A DNA stretch of 64,000 nt from Symbiodinium natans (taxonomy: Eukaryota; Sar; Dinophyceae; Suessiales; Symbiodiniaceae), in contig CAJNDS010002566.1 in NCBI GenBank assembly GCA_905221605.1, positions 238,501 through 302,500 of the forward strand, written 5' to 3'. A program made the position numbers and the translations under genes. Positions 1 to 10,098 of this stretch are shown piece after piece. The notes beneath the pieces were generated by a model. It was not told the origin of the DNA. It did no database searches and worked only from the letters and a program-made list of their open reading frames with translations. Each line of letters begins with the position of its first letter. The stretch's first letter is position 1.

Positions 1-1260
1 GCTCATCGTTTGACCCCACTGTTGTGGTCGAAGGGTCTCGATGATGCACCCCAGTGTTTACCCCAGCTCTCTTGCTAGTGACTTCCTGCGGTCCAAGTTC
101 GTCAGCAGCTTCTGCGGGGCCTTGTCCGCCTTCTCAGGCACCATAGGCCTGGCACACAGTTACGTGACTCTCAACCTCGGCTTTGTAAGTCCTCCCAAGA
201 GTAACTACGCTCAACTGCAACTCAGGGGACATTGCCGATGTGCAGTTCGGATCTGCCGCCGAAGACAGCATCCTCGACTCGGTCAGCCATGAGGCATAAA
301 TATCGGTATGGAAGTGAAGCAACGGGGGCTGGTATGCCAGCCTCGCTTACATCTTTAAATGATGGGCTTTCTGCAGGCACCCGGAAAGCGCCGCTCTCAG
401 CTCCAGGACATCTCACGAATGCCCGGGGCTTGGTGCACATTGCTCACAGCTCGGCGGCTGGCATGACTTCAGAGACTCTAGACTTCCACAGGCCTGGACT
501 CTACAACTTCCTCCTGCACTGGGTGGCTTCCTCAAAGGGTCATAGGGCGGTGTCAGCCCCCTTGTTACATGTTTCTGCCATCCGCAAGGCCTTGACACTT
601 CTCGTCATGTGGGGCTGTGCCCGCTTCGAGACCTGGCCCCGAGTAGTCTCTTGCTCAGGAGCCTTGCAGTGCAGACTATTGTATGGCTATTTTTAGCATA
701 CTTGACTTGAATTTAGATTATTGAAGTATTGTTATGATATCCTACAAGGTCGCCCTGTTCTCATGTTATCTCCATGTCATTCCATGTTCTGACAGTTCAC
801 AGTGCGGACCATTGGGCTGACCTTTGGAGACTGCTGCGAGAGGTGCCGATGCTGTCCACCGCAAGCCCAATTCCGCTGCAGAGGAAGCCATGGGAGAGGG
901 CTCCCAGCATTGCTTACATTGCTTACATGTTTCCCCTCTCCTTTGCAAGTTGTGGGGTCTGACGAATGCACTGATTCTGATGGGTAGCGCTGAGGTGCGG
1001 TCCAAGTCGGTGGTGAGATGGGGCGCACTTGTGCCTGACTCGGAAACCGAGGTCTAAAAGAGCGCCTCAACATGAGCTGTGGCATCATGTGCGGGCATTG
1101 CCGACTAGAGCCCCGGAGACTTACGTGGTGTTACTAGGATTGCAAGGCGCCTGTGAAATTGAAATGCGTGTTGCAGTTGCGCAACCCGGTGTTACTGGCA
1201 CATCATGCCTGGCCATCGCGTGGATTGGCAAGCCGCAGGCTTGCAGGAGAGTGGAGTGAC
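1..1260. other. No gene recognised
   Basis: Several short open frames exist on both strands, but none has a recognisable motif, a paralogue in the window or a convincing acceptor/donor pair. I see nothing I can support here. Confidence 0.5.
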
Positions 1261-1322
1261 AAGCAAAGCAAAGCAAAGCAAAGCAAAGCAAAGCAAAGCA
1301 GCACAAAGCAAAGCAAAGCAGA
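1261..1322. repeat. AAGCA pentanucleotide microsatellite
   Basis: Tandem AAGCA units run from 1261 to about 1300, are interrupted by GCAC, then resume to about 1322. Simple slippage repeat with no coding signal. Confidence 0.95.
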
Positions 1323-1528
1323 GATCGCAGCCCAAAGATAACACAAATTACCCTACATAAAGGCACCGCCAAAGCTACGAGCAGTGCGAAGTAAAGCTTA
1401 CGGCTTCAAGCCTGCCCACGGAACTGACTGAGCATTCGTTTCGTCATGTTTTATCATTTTGAGTGGGTAATGTTTTTATCAAAATGAGTGGGTAACTCCT
1501 CAGACCCCATCCTTCCCCCCCACATGTC

Positions 1529-1585
1529 ATGGACGATTCCCCTTCGCGTCTCCAGAGCTTCATCTCCAAGTGTGCTGCAGACGAG
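1529..1585 (+). CDS. Candidate first exon of M1 gene
   Basis: An ATG opens a 19-codon segment, MDDSPSRLQSFISKCAADE, which stops being open shortly after and ends at GAG|GTGCGT, a good GT donor in phase 0. The next candidate exon downstream (2733-2825) also begins in phase 0, so they could join. No paralogue supports it. It could equally be a chance frame or an internal exon with an upstream acceptor. Confidence 0.25.
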
Positions 1586-2638
1586 GTGCGTGTAGCTTTT
1601 TGTTTTAATGCAGAGATGCATGGCGCGCGGTTGCTTGACGTGCGTGACAGGGGCTGGCGGTCGAAGAATTTTCGAACTCACCCTTGACAAGCCACACCTC
1701 GAGCATGGCTGCCGGTGCCGCAGCCGCGATGCGCTCGTTGTTGTTTACATGTCTATAGGACTTTCGGACTCTATGAAACATTTGAGTCAGCCGGAGTCTG
1801 AATTCCCGCCACGGGGGTCGACCCGAGCTGCGGAGGGTCACTTCCAGCTTAATGCACGGTTTCTGCAGATTTCGGGTGAAGACTGGCCATCTGAGCAACT
1901 GTTAGCTGCATTGTGGCTGACTAAGGCAGCTCCCAATTTCCAGCGGGAGATTCCTTCGAAAAGTTGCTTGTTAGCAGCTGTAATGGTTGAATGATGTTGG
2001 ATGCATTGAGTTGACTTCGTGGGAGGTTGCTTTTAGACGCGCAGTCCAGAATCGGAACGTGGTTGTCGGCTGTGGATGCGGAAGCAGAGGCCACAACCAC
2101 GAGGTGCCACTGTGCTTCTGCGTAGAAGCGAAGTTGAGATTCGTTGCGGTGCATGATCTGGGAAAGGTCCACAGCATTGTTACCCTTAGGGTCGGAGAAC
2201 CTACCCCTAGCTCCTGAGACCCGTGTTGGGTAGAGTCAGGTTAAGGTAAGTCACGGCTCAACAGCTGAGAGTACTTTGAGTTGGCAAGCACGGAAGGTTT
2301 GGGCTGGCACCGTGCGGACAACTGATGCACCTGAGTGGTGGCCGTTTTTCAACATTCCCGAGACCATTCCCTTAAAGCTCGGCTGCGAGCGGTCTTCGTA
2401 ACCAATAGCCTCGCAAACCTACTAAACTGTCAGCAACCCAATATGTGCGTGGTGTGGTAGAAAAAAAGAAGATGAAAGCATGTTGTTGTGTTGTTTGGGC
2501 GTGCCGACAGGTTACTTCCGGAGCAAGCAGAACCATCAGACGCACTGCCGCCGAAAGTGTGACTCAGATGACCAGAGATGAGTTGTAAACTGACGTAAAT
2601 TGTAGCTTGCTGGCTTTGCACCTGCACAAGCAGCATGT

Positions 2639-2640
<2 letters not shown>

Positions 2641-2685
<45 letters not shown>

Positions 2686-2700
2686 CAGAGCGCGAGAGAG
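2641..2700. repeat. GA-rich microsatellite
   Basis: (GA)n with two CAG interruptions and a CGCGAG tail, lying just upstream of the exon at 2733. Purine-rich slippage tract. Confidence 0.95.
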
Positions 2701-2732
2701 AATGAGACGGAGACGAGGACTGCTGCGGCAAG

Positions 2733-2825
2733 GAGACTGCAAGAATGGAGGCTGACAAGAGAGTCGTGGCTTTCATGAATTTGTTGCGTGCCTCTGCGCA
2801 GATGCTCGCTGAGCGTGTTGCAAAG
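2733..2825 (+). CDS. Helical exon of candidate M1 gene
   Basis: Acceptor GGCAAG|GAG and donor GCAAAG|GTCCAG enclose 31 codons in phase 0-0. The peptide starts ETARMEADKRVVAFMNLLR and ends LAERVAK, an amphipathic-helix composition. The following codons reach a stop at once, as expected for an intron. It sits between the possible start exon at 1529 and the acidic exon at 2950. No paralogue is present in the window, so support rests on splice signals and composition only. Confidence 0.4.
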
Positions 2826-2949
2826 GTCCAGTACTGAGACGGAGCCACACAGAGAAGCTGACTCAACCCATGTGGGCAACTGAGCGGGCTTCCCGACAAG
2901 TCCAAATCTTCAATGATGTCATGCAGCCAGTATCACTCGCCGATGGAAG

Positions 2950-3165
2950 GAGCCTCCAAAGGAGCTTGATGGCGAGGGACCAGCGTCAGTTCCAAGCCAA
3001 TCGCCGGCCACGGCAGAGGCACCGCAAGAGCCCAGGAGGGCAGTCGCTCAAGCAGCTCCTTGTGTGAAGTGGGTAGGCTATGTGCGGTTCCGCAGCGATG
3101 TCAGAGACGGCCCTGCAGGTGCGGCCCCAAATACGGAGTTCGTTTGCACAAGGTGTTCCAAAGTG
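2950..3165 (+). CDS. Pro/Glu-rich, Cys-containing exon of candidate M1 gene
   Basis: After acceptor ATGGAAG|GAG the frame is open for 72 codons to a TAG at 3166 and has no ATG, so it is only visible as an internal exon. It begins EPPKELDGEGPASVPS, continues with TAEAPQEPRRAVAQAA and then changes to a Cys/Trp-containing stretch (PCVKWVGYVRF, later FVCTRC). The Cys pairs could bind zinc, but no family match is claimed. The donor is uncertain; TGG|GTAGGC near 3070 is one option. Confidence 0.4.
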
Positions 3166-3181
3166 TAGTGGCGAAAAACTT

Positions 3182-3229
3182 GAGGAACAAGCCAGTGAGC
3201 AAGAGGTCAAAGAAGCAGCTGAGGCTGAT
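3182..3229 (+). CDS. M1 exon 0, copy 1 (acidic helix)
   Basis: Encodes EEQASEQEVKEAAEAD, nearly identical to the segment at 26866-26913. Identity between the copies stops after GAT, where copy 1 reads GAT|GTTTTC (GT donor) and copy 3 reads GAT|GCCTCG (GC donor), marking the exon end in phase 0. The 5' edge is uncertain because sequence upstream of EEQ contains indels between copies. Probable solvent-exposed coiled coil or linker. Confidence 0.5.
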
Positions 3230-3332
3230 GTTTTCTTGTGTCTTGCTGCCAGCCTGTGTTTCAGTCTACGCCGATCTTTGCAGTCTGTGTAGATTGTTGT
3301 AGCCTCGTGAGGGCTGAGCTCCTCGTCGTAAG

Positions 3333-3680
3333 GAGCTCAAGACCGTTGACGAAGCAGAACTCGCAAGGGAGCGAAGCTTGGAGGAACCGAAGGACCCGAA
3401 GGACCCGAAGGACGCAGTTCCAAGCTCCGAGGCACTCTGCGAAGCCGCTGGGAAGTTGCTGGAGAAGGTGAACGCAGCCAAAGCAGCCAGAGCCAAAGTG
3501 CAGGCAGCGGTTGCCGAACCGTCCGAGCCTTTGCTCGAAGCAGAATGCGCAGAGGAGGCAGGGCAGGTACCTGTCCAAGAAGCGAGCTCGAGCAGCGACA
3601 AAGCGAGTCGAGAGGATGTGCCAAAGGAAGCACAGGAATCCGAGAAGGCCGAGGAAGACCCAGCGGTCAAGGCCACAGCG
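3333..3680 (+). CDS. M1 exon A, copy 1 (Ala/Lys/Glu-rich)
   Basis: The acceptor CGTAAG|GAG opens a 116-codon exon beginning ELKTVDEAELARERSLEEP. It carries the conserved core SSEAL..AAGKLLEKV.AAKAARAK, followed by an acidic Ser/Glu tail. Two paralogues (23048-23356 and 27137-27478) share the frame throughout. In both, the exon ends GCAGCG|GTGAGA; in this copy the donor reads GCG|GGGAGA, so the GT is lost. Low-complexity helical protein of unknown function. Unlike the other two copies, it has a PKD triplication near residue 20. Confidence 0.6.
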
Positions 3681-3860
3681 GGGAGATGGAAGCCATGACA
3701 CGTTGACTTGACTAGCGCTTCTGGGACGTGACGGTAGACAAAGAGATACAAGCAGTGCGACTGGGCCACAGGGCTGTAGCTGCTTAGCTTCTAATCATTC
3801 TAATCCCCACATCTGGCATTCCAGCTTCCGTGTCTTTTGCATCCGTTCCATGTGCGGAAG

Positions 3861-4226
3861 ATCCAGGACGAACTGCTGGCATCTGAAGCAGTGCCCACGA
3901 CCAGCTTTGCAGACGCTTCAGAACGGCAAGAAGAGAGTGCCGGCGCAGAGCAACGGAAGGCCGTAGCAAAGGTCGAAGCTCAGCCGATTCCCTCAGCTGC
4001 CAATGCAGTAAATGGCGACCAGCCTACACCCCACCCGGGGGATGCGGGCACGGAGAGGGAGATGGCAGAACCCACAGGCGAAATGCAAGCAGCAGCACCA
4101 GCAACAGACACCGAAAAGCAAGCGGATGCAGCTAAGCCAGCTCAGGAAGCAGTGGAGGAAGAGACACCCCAGCACGACCAGACGATATCTGAAGCAGGTT
4201 GTCCCAACGACGAGGAAGAACTTGAG
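3861..4226 (+). CDS. M1 exon B, copy 1 (acidic, intrinsically disordered)
   Basis: Open frame paralogous to exons at 24897 and 28152. Shared landmarks in order: ELLASEA, SFADASE, a central Gly-Asp linker, AEPTGE, EKQADAAKPAQEAVEEE, HDQTISEAG, CPNDEEELE. The 5' edge is unclear; CGGAAG|ATC is used here. The paralogues start further upstream at TGCAAG|G. The core end is set where homology fades after ELE. Predicted acidic, disordered, function unknown. Confidence 0.55.
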
Positions 4227-5065
4227 GCTCGCACAGAAAGAAATGACCGGCAGATGGCAGCTTTTTGAGTCTTTCCCCCACGAATGAGTCTACGACTCCA
4301 CGAATCAGGCCGCTTACGCGTCGAAGACGGGGTCCAGAATGCAGGCACCACCGAGGCCAGATTGTTGCGTTGGTACCCTCGCAGGAAACATCGGTAAGAG
4401 TTTTTGCAAGAAAGCCGCCAAGAAATATCGGTGAAACTAAAGGTTTTTTAGAAGGCCGCTCCCAGAAATCATCGCTAAAGCGGATGTTTCGTGAGGCCAT
4501 GCACTCAAAACATCGTGAAACCCAATGAATCCATAAACAACGACTATGATGGAAACTGTTCGGCCAGCCAAATACGGAGTTTGGAAACTCATGCCAAGGT
4601 CACTTGTGCCCTTACCCGCTCGGATCCCCTCGTTTCACAAGATAGGAGAGCCGAGACCAGGTCCATCTCATGGAATGCCATGCATGCAGGGGGAGGCTAA
4701 TACTGTAGCCCCAGAAGCGACTTCCAAAACCCGTTCCATAATATCCAACCGCCCTACAGCGACGAGGACTCTGTTCTAAATATTCTGAATGCCCCGAAAT
4801 GGCATGTTGAACCGCAGGGACGCCGCCTTACCCAACGACGCAACGACAGTGCCTCCGTCTCTTGGAGAGAATTTTGTGTCCATGCGAATTTCTGCGGCTT
4901 GAACCGTCCTTCAGACCAATTCATCTCAAGATAGTAAAGATTCCTCTTGGGTCCCCCTAGGAGTTGCCAGCTTTTACCGGGCAGGCTAGGGGAGCTTTCA
5001 ACACGACGCCGAATTCCTCCGAAGGGGATGCGTGTGTCCTTGTCGTAGGCTGAACTGTGTGTGCT
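4227..5065. other. No gene recognised
   Basis: Separates module M1 from the first M2 copy. Frames are short and unsupported. The M2 duplication begins at a T-rich run near 5066. Confidence 0.4.
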
Positions 5066-5219
5066 TTTGTTTTTTTTCTCGGCCCGCTGTATAGAGTGTT
5101 TTCCTTTTTGCTCGGCCCTCCGCGCACGGGGCGAAAGACAGCCGCTTTCCAGCCGGTGTCGGCTGCGTCGCCGCTGCACGCCCGCGCTCCAAGTGCTTAT
5201 CGATCTTTGCGTGGCTGAG

Positions 5220-5828
5220 GTCAGAGCCGCAGCCGGCACAGGCGGAGCTGACAACACAGCCAGAGCTGGCGGAGCCGCCGGCGCAGGCGGAGCTGCTGGC
5301 ACAGGCAGAGCTGCCGGAGCTGCCGGCACAGGCAGAGCTGCAGGAGCTGCCGGCACAGGCACAGGCGGAGCTGCCAGCACAGGCGGAGCTGCCGGCGCAG
5401 GTGGAACTGCCTGCACATGCAGAGCTGCCGGCACAGGCGGAGCTGCCGGCACAGGCGGAGCTGCCGGCACAGGCAGAGCTGCCGGCACAGGCGGAGCTGC
5501 CGGCACAGGCGGAGCTGCCGGCACAGGCGGAGCTGCCGGCACAGGCAGAGCTGCCGGCACAGGCGGAGCTGCCGGCACAGGTGGAGCTGCCGGCACAGGC
5601 GGAGCTGCCGGCACAGGCGGAGCTGCCGGCACAGGCAGAGCTGCCGGAGCCGGCCGTGGCTTTCCAGGCCTGGGATCTTCGATTGTTTTTTGGGAGTGCT
5701 GCAGCATGTGCTCTCACGTGCTGTCGCGCATGCAGCCGCTTGCACAGGTGGACGACGAGGTGGAGGCCAGACCAATAATCAAGCACACGTTGCTGTCCAG
5801 CTGTGCTGTCCTCATTGGCCGCGCTCTG
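5220..5828 (+). CDS. M2 exon C, copy 1 (Ala-Gly-Thr repeat plus helical tail)
   Basis: From GCTGAG|GTC one frame stays open to a TGA at 5829. It reads VRAAAGTGG, then many A-A-G-T-G-G/R hexapeptides, then RGFPGLGSS and finally QVDDEVEARPIIKHTLLSS. The minisatellite is open in all six frames, so the frame was chosen by comparison with copy 3 (48391 onward). That copy lacks the minisatellite but has GFPGMG and QVEDLVEAADRQSRFTLLS in the same relative frame. Copy 2 differs by an in-frame 3-nt indel after GLGSS. A splice at TTGCACAG|GTGGAC (5748) is possible. Function unknown. Confidence 0.5.
5226..5650 (+). repeat. 18-bp minisatellite, copy 1
   Basis: Tandem CTGCCGGCACAGGCGGAG units, irregular up to about 5410 and regular from 5411 to 5650, with single-base variants (GCAGAG for GCGGAG). 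The 18-bp length preserves frame. The alternative + frame would read LPAQAE. Confidence 0.95.
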
Positions 5829-5960
5829 TGAGGCACAGTGCGATGGTTGGGGGGAGGACTGGTTCCCAGCAAAGGCCGGAGACACTTGAACGTCACTCGA
5901 ACGCTCGAAAGTTTCGAAAGTGATCGCACGATATTGTTCTCTCTCCGGAAGTACTGGTAG

Positions 5961-6636
5961 GTCCGGGAGCTGCTGCCCAACAACGAGGTTCAGGCCTGGA
6001 TCTCTTCACATCTCACTCACGCCATGACCTGCTTGGAACCACTAGGAATGCCATACGACCGCATCCAAAAGGGGCACCAACTTCAGAAGTCTGCGTTCAG
6101 CAAATAGGCATGTGCAAGCTTGTAGGAAAACTCGAAAGTGCCGTGGGAACGTCAGGGAAAGGGCCTGGCCTGCTAGACCATCGGTTCGTGGGGGAACATA
6201 AAAATTGAGAATATTTGAGAACTTCTGCCCTTGAGAATTCGGGTATGTTCGGGGATGTTGGGGTCTGCGTCCTGCAATCTGAAAGTAGGCCGGCCTCAAA
6301 ATCTGCGAAGGTGTTGGCGAACAAGCGCAGAGAGAATGTGCGCGAAATAGCGCATCATGTCATGTGCGAGTTCTACTCAAGAGGCTAGATTCTAGATCGC
6401 GGCCCAGGTCTTGTGGGCAGGTGATGAGCCTTCCGTTTCAAGCGTTTCGCTAGATATGGTTCGCAAACGCCGGGAGCCCGGGAGCCCGTGGTCCTGCTCC
6501 CACAAGCTTTCTCCTGCGGTTTCCGAGCACAGGCGACGTTGCCGAACCGGCCGGGCCTTGCGTGAGCATGCCGGACACGGCCGAGCAGCCCGCGCAGCCT
6601 GTGCAGCCCGGCGCCTTGAGTTGCCATGTCACAGGG
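5961..6636 (+). CDS. M2 exons D, E and E2, copy 1
   Basis: Three exon-like blocks are conserved in all three M2 copies. D, 5961-5987: VRELLPNNE, acceptor TGGTAG|GTC, donor GAG|GTTCAG, phase 0. E, 6408-6458: VLWAGDEPSVSSVSLDM, acceptor GCCCAG|GTC, donor ATG|GTTCGC. E2, 6533-6636: acceptor AGCACAG|GC, containing DVAEPAGPCVSMPDTAEQPA and ending PGALSCHVTG. Copy 3 has a 21-nt in-frame deletion in E2, which supports coding. The E to E2 phase does not match simply, so one edge is probably wrong. Function unknown. Confidence 0.45.
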
Positions 6637-8130
6637 AGGAGAGGCCGACATGTACTTTTGGCACTCCCTTGCCCAGAATGGCTCTTCTGAGACACCGCTA
6701 TTATGGAGGAGATATGAAAGTAAGAGAGAAAACGGCCGAAGCTGTGAGGAGCCCTGCAGCCAGCAACGGGAATCACTGGGGTGCAGACAAGTCGATAAAC
6801 CTCCCAGGATTGGTTTGTGAAAGGGCTCGGGGCGAGTCTTTTCCCCGGCTTTGGTTCGAGGTTGTTTTGGTTGAAGGCGTAGGGTCGTTAGTAGAGTCTT
6901 TAGTGTATTGAGGGTTTAGAGTCTATAGAGACCTAGTGTAGTTGTGCACTTACAAAGTTTTGAAAATACACGCCACCAACGTCACAACAAACCTAAGAAT
7001 AACGAGCAAGCTAAGCAAAGGGCCAGACACATGAGTAGAGGCCCGAACGCATGAATGGAGGGCCTCCTCCTCCACGATATCGAGGCACAAAACAACAAGG
7101 CTTTCCTATGAAAATGGAGAGGCATACAAAGCAACAGCTTTAGACATGCCCTGTTCTTGCGCAAAACACCCAAGAGCATGACTCAACCAAAGCACGCGAA
7201 TAGTACGGGATTCAAAGTGAACTATTCAGAGTAAGTGTTAGAGGAGTTTTCACTAATGAGACAGAGGAGATGTCTTCTCACGGAAGTATCGAAAGCGCAC
7301 AATTAGAAAAGTGTTTCGTGTGCATGCGTCTTTCCCTCTGCCTGGTGAGTATACCGACGAACAGGACTTGACAAAGGAGAAATGCATAGATCATCATAGA
7401 TCGCAAGTATTCCGGGCGGAGGTTCTCCCTGCAAACTAGAGAGGAAATAGGGGCATTCTCTGAAAGCTATGGAAGTTGTGAGAGTACATATGTAGTTTGC
7501 TATGAACAAAGGGACGGGACGCATGGAGGATGTACACCCAAAAAGAGGCACGTTTTTGTTCTGGTTTTGCCTGCCTTTAGAACAGAAAAAACGTGCCCCG
7601 TGTTTCCGTTTTCAGGCCCGCAAACACGCGTGCTTACCGGCTCGATGAATCCACTGTTTGCCTCTCAATGGGTACTGTAGCCGATGTGCGCAAACTTCAC
7701 CTGAGGCAGGTAATTAAGTTATCCCCGTAGGATTTATGTAAAGTCGGTTCATGCCGAGTACATGTGCAACCCCAAGGTTCCAAAGACCAAAGGACGGTAC
7801 TGGATCTTACGTGTGTGCATGAATCTTATGGGCCGGGCAAAATTCTCCTTGGCTCATGTGGGCTCGCATGCTTGTGCTTGGCCATGTCTGCAACTGCTCC
7901 CTTTACAGTGGTCTTCCTCACAACATCCCTGGAAGTGGAAGCTGCGCTGTCTAAGCTTCCTGCCTAGTAAACAGATGGTTCCAGTTCGAAGTGGTTCCTG
8001 CCAGACGTCTGCCAGACCTGCCCGGCCGAAGGGCTGAATGAAGCCTGTCGAAACAACTCCTACACGCTTCACATGTCCGCATTCGGATTGTAAACCGTCT
8101 CCAACGGTCGTACTGATGCTTTCAGGTTGG
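6637..8130. other. No gene recognised
   Basis: Moderately AT-rich sequence without paralogues in the window and without convincing splice-bounded frames. It ends at the (TA)n that begins the telomere-like cassette. Confidence 0.45.
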
Positions 8131-8135
8131 ATATG

Positions 8136-8166
8136 TATATATATATATATATGATTCAGCCCCGGC

Positions 8167-8206
<40 letters not shown>

Positions 8207-8607
8207 ACCCCCCCCCCCCCTGTGGTGTGGTTGGGGGTTGGTTTTAGGGTTTTAGGGTTTAGGGTTTAGGGTTTAGGGTTTAGGGTTTTAGGGTTTTAGG
8301 GTTTTAGGGTTTAGGGTTTAGGGTTTACGGTTTAGGGTTTTAGGGTTTAGGGTTTAGGGTTTAGGGTTTAGGGTTTTCCCCGCGGATGGGGTACTAAGAT
8401 GATCCCCCCCCCCCCTGTGGTGTGGTTGGGGGTTGGTTTTAGGGTTAGGGTTTAGGGTTCAGGGTTTTAGGGTTTAGGGTTTAAGGTTTAAGACTTAAGG
8501 TTTAGGGTTTAGGGTTAGGGTTTAGGTTTTAGGGTTTAGGGTTTAGGGTTTAGGGGTTTAGGGTTTAGGGTTTAGGGTCTAGGGTTTAGGGACCGTAGAG
8601 TAGGCTT

Positions 8608-8649
<42 letters not shown>

Positions 8650-8693
8650 AGGACGCTCGACGCTGAACCATATATATATATATATATATATAT
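8136..8693. repeat. Telomere-like cassette bounded by inverted repeats
   Basis: Order: (TA)n then ATGATTCAGC (8136-8160), poly-C 8170-8200 and 8208-8220, TTTAGGG-type array, poly-G 8611-8647, GCTGAACCAT then (TA)n (8662-8693). The ends are inverted copies: TATG(A/G)TTCAGC on the left matches the reverse complement on the right. The right end directly abuts M2 copy 2. It may be an insertion or a fold-back product. Poly-C/G lengths may be affected by assembly. Confidence 0.8.
8241..8591 (+). repeat. Interstitial TTTAGGG-type telomere-like array
   Basis: Mixed TTTAGGG and TTTTAGGG units with occasional variants (TTTACGG, TTAGGG). The plant/alveolate-type heptamer is the expected dinoflagellate telomere motif. 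An internal duplication repeats a poly-C plus TGTGGTGTGGTTGGGGGTTG header at about 8208-8240 and 8404-8440. The array is interstitial, not a chromosome end in this window. Confidence 0.9.
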
Positions 8694-8821
8694 GTTTTTT
8701 TTTTGTCGCTCGGCCCGCTGTACAGAGTGTTTTCCTTTTTGCTCGGCCCTCCGCGCACGGGGCGAAAGACCGCCGCTGCACGCCCGCGCTCCAAGTGCTT
8801 CTCGATCTTTGCGTGGCTGAG

Positions 8822-9511
8822 GTCAGAGCCGCAGCCGGCACAGGCGGAGCTGCCAACACAGCCAGAGCTGGCGGAGCCGCCGGCGCAGGCGGAGCTGCTG
8901 GCACAGGCAGAGCTGCCGGAGCTGCCGGCACAGGCAGAGCTGCAGGAGCTGCCGGCGCAGGCACAGGCGGAGCTGCCAGCACAGGCGGAACTGCCGGCAC
9001 AGGCGGAGCTGCTGCCGGCACAGGCGGAGCTGCCGGCACAGGCGGAGCTGCTGCCGGCACAGGCGGAGCTGCTGCCGGCACAGGCAGAGCTGCCGGCACA
9101 GGCGGAGCTGCCGGCACAGGCGGAGCTGCCGGCACAGGCAGAGCTGCCGGCACAGGCGGAGCTGCCGGCACAGGCGGAGCTGCCGGCACAGGCAGAGCTG
9201 CCGGAGCCGGCCGTGGCTTTCCAGGCCTGGGATCTTCGATAATTTGGGAGTGCTGCAGCATGTGCTCTCACGTGCTGTCGCGCATGCAGCCGCTTGCACA
9301 GGTGGACGACGAGGTGGAGGCCAGACCAATAATCAAGCACACGTTGCTGTCCAGCTGTGCTGTCCTCATTGGCCGCGCTCTGTCAGGCACAGTGCGATGG
9401 TTGGGGGGAGGACTGGTTCCCAGCAAAGGCCGGAGACACTTGAACGTCACTCGAACGCTCGAAAGTTTCGAAAGTGATCGCACGATATTGTTCTCTCTCC
9501 GGAAGTACTGG
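8822..9511 (+). CDS. M2 exon C, copy 2
   Basis: Same frame as copy 1: VRAAAGTGGAANTARAGG, then Ala-Gly-Thr hexapeptides, GFPGLGSS and QVDDEVEARPIIKHTLLSS. A TGA that stops copy 1 (CTGTGAGG) reads TCA here, so the frame runs on to a TAG at 9512. That extension is probably intron or 3' sequence, not protein. Length changes in the minisatellite are multiples of 3 (extra CTG). Confidence 0.5.
8828..9205 (+). repeat. 18-bp minisatellite, copy 2
   Basis: Same CTGCCGGCACAGGCGGAG unit as at 5226-5650. Several units are expanded to 21 bp by an extra CTG (GAGCTGCTGCCG). Confidence 0.95.
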
Positions 9512-9514
9512 TAG

Positions 9515-10098
9515 GTCCGGGAGCTGCTGCCCAACAACGAGGTTCAGGCCTGGATCTTCACATCTCACTCACGCCGTGACCTGCTTGGAACCACTAGGAA
9601 TGCCACACGACCGCATCCAAAAGGGGCACCAACTTCAGAAGTCTGCGTTCAGCAGGCATGTGCAAGCTTATCGGAAAACTCGAAAGTGCCGCGGGAACGT
9701 CATCGGTTCGTGGGAGAACATGGAAATTGAGAACTTAAAGCAGGCCGGCCTCAAAATCTGCGAAGGTGTTGGCGAACAAGCGCATAGAGAATTTGCGCGA
9801 AATAGCGCATCATGCCATGTGCGAGTTCTACTCAAGACCCTAGATTCTAGATTCCAGATCGCGGCCCAGGTCTTGTGGGAAGGTGATGAGCCTTCCATTT
9901 CAAGCGTTTCGCTAGATATGGTTCGCAAACGCCGGGAGCCCGGGAGCCCGTGGTCCTGCTCCCACAAGCTTTCTCCTGCGGTTTCCGAGCACAGGCGACG
10001 TTGTCGAACCGGCCGGGCCTTGTGTGAGCATGCCGGACACGGCCGAGCAGCCCGCGCAGCCTGTGCAGCCCGGCGCCTTGAGTTGCCATGTCACAGGG
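9515..10098 (+). CDS. M2 exons D, E and E2, copy 2
   Basis: D 9515-9541 (VRELLPNNE|GTTCAG), E 9870-9920 (VLWEGDEPSISSVSLDM|GTTCGC) and E2 9995-10098 (acceptor AGCACAG|GC, DVVEPAGPCVSMPD, then the QPAQPVQPGALSC region). All edges match copy 1. Substitutions are few and the frames are kept. Confidence 0.45.

Larger units (their letters stand above)
5066..6640 (+). repeat. M2 segmental copy 1
   Basis: Near-identical to 8695-10100, apart from a few indels, minisatellite length and about 90 bp of extra sequence near 6170-6290. Homology starts at a poly-T run and includes exon C, the short exons D, E and E2 and the DNA between them. A more diverged third copy lies at 48391-49303. Confidence 0.9.

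Noticed and set aside
2950-3165. CW-type or ribbon zinc finger in the Cys/Trp segment
   Set aside because: Cys and Trp spacing (PCVKW ... FVCTRC) does not fit a known zinc-finger pattern closely enough to name one.
4754-5707. 317-codon minus-strand frame of Pro-Val-Pro-Ala-Ala-Pro repeats (and similar at 8572-9261)
   Set aside because: It is produced by the 18-bp minisatellite, which is open in all six frames. Paralogue comparison supports a plus-strand Ala-Gly-Thr frame.
8241-8591. A true chromosome end
   Set aside because: Unique and duplicated sequence continues on both sides and the array is irregular, so it is interstitial here.
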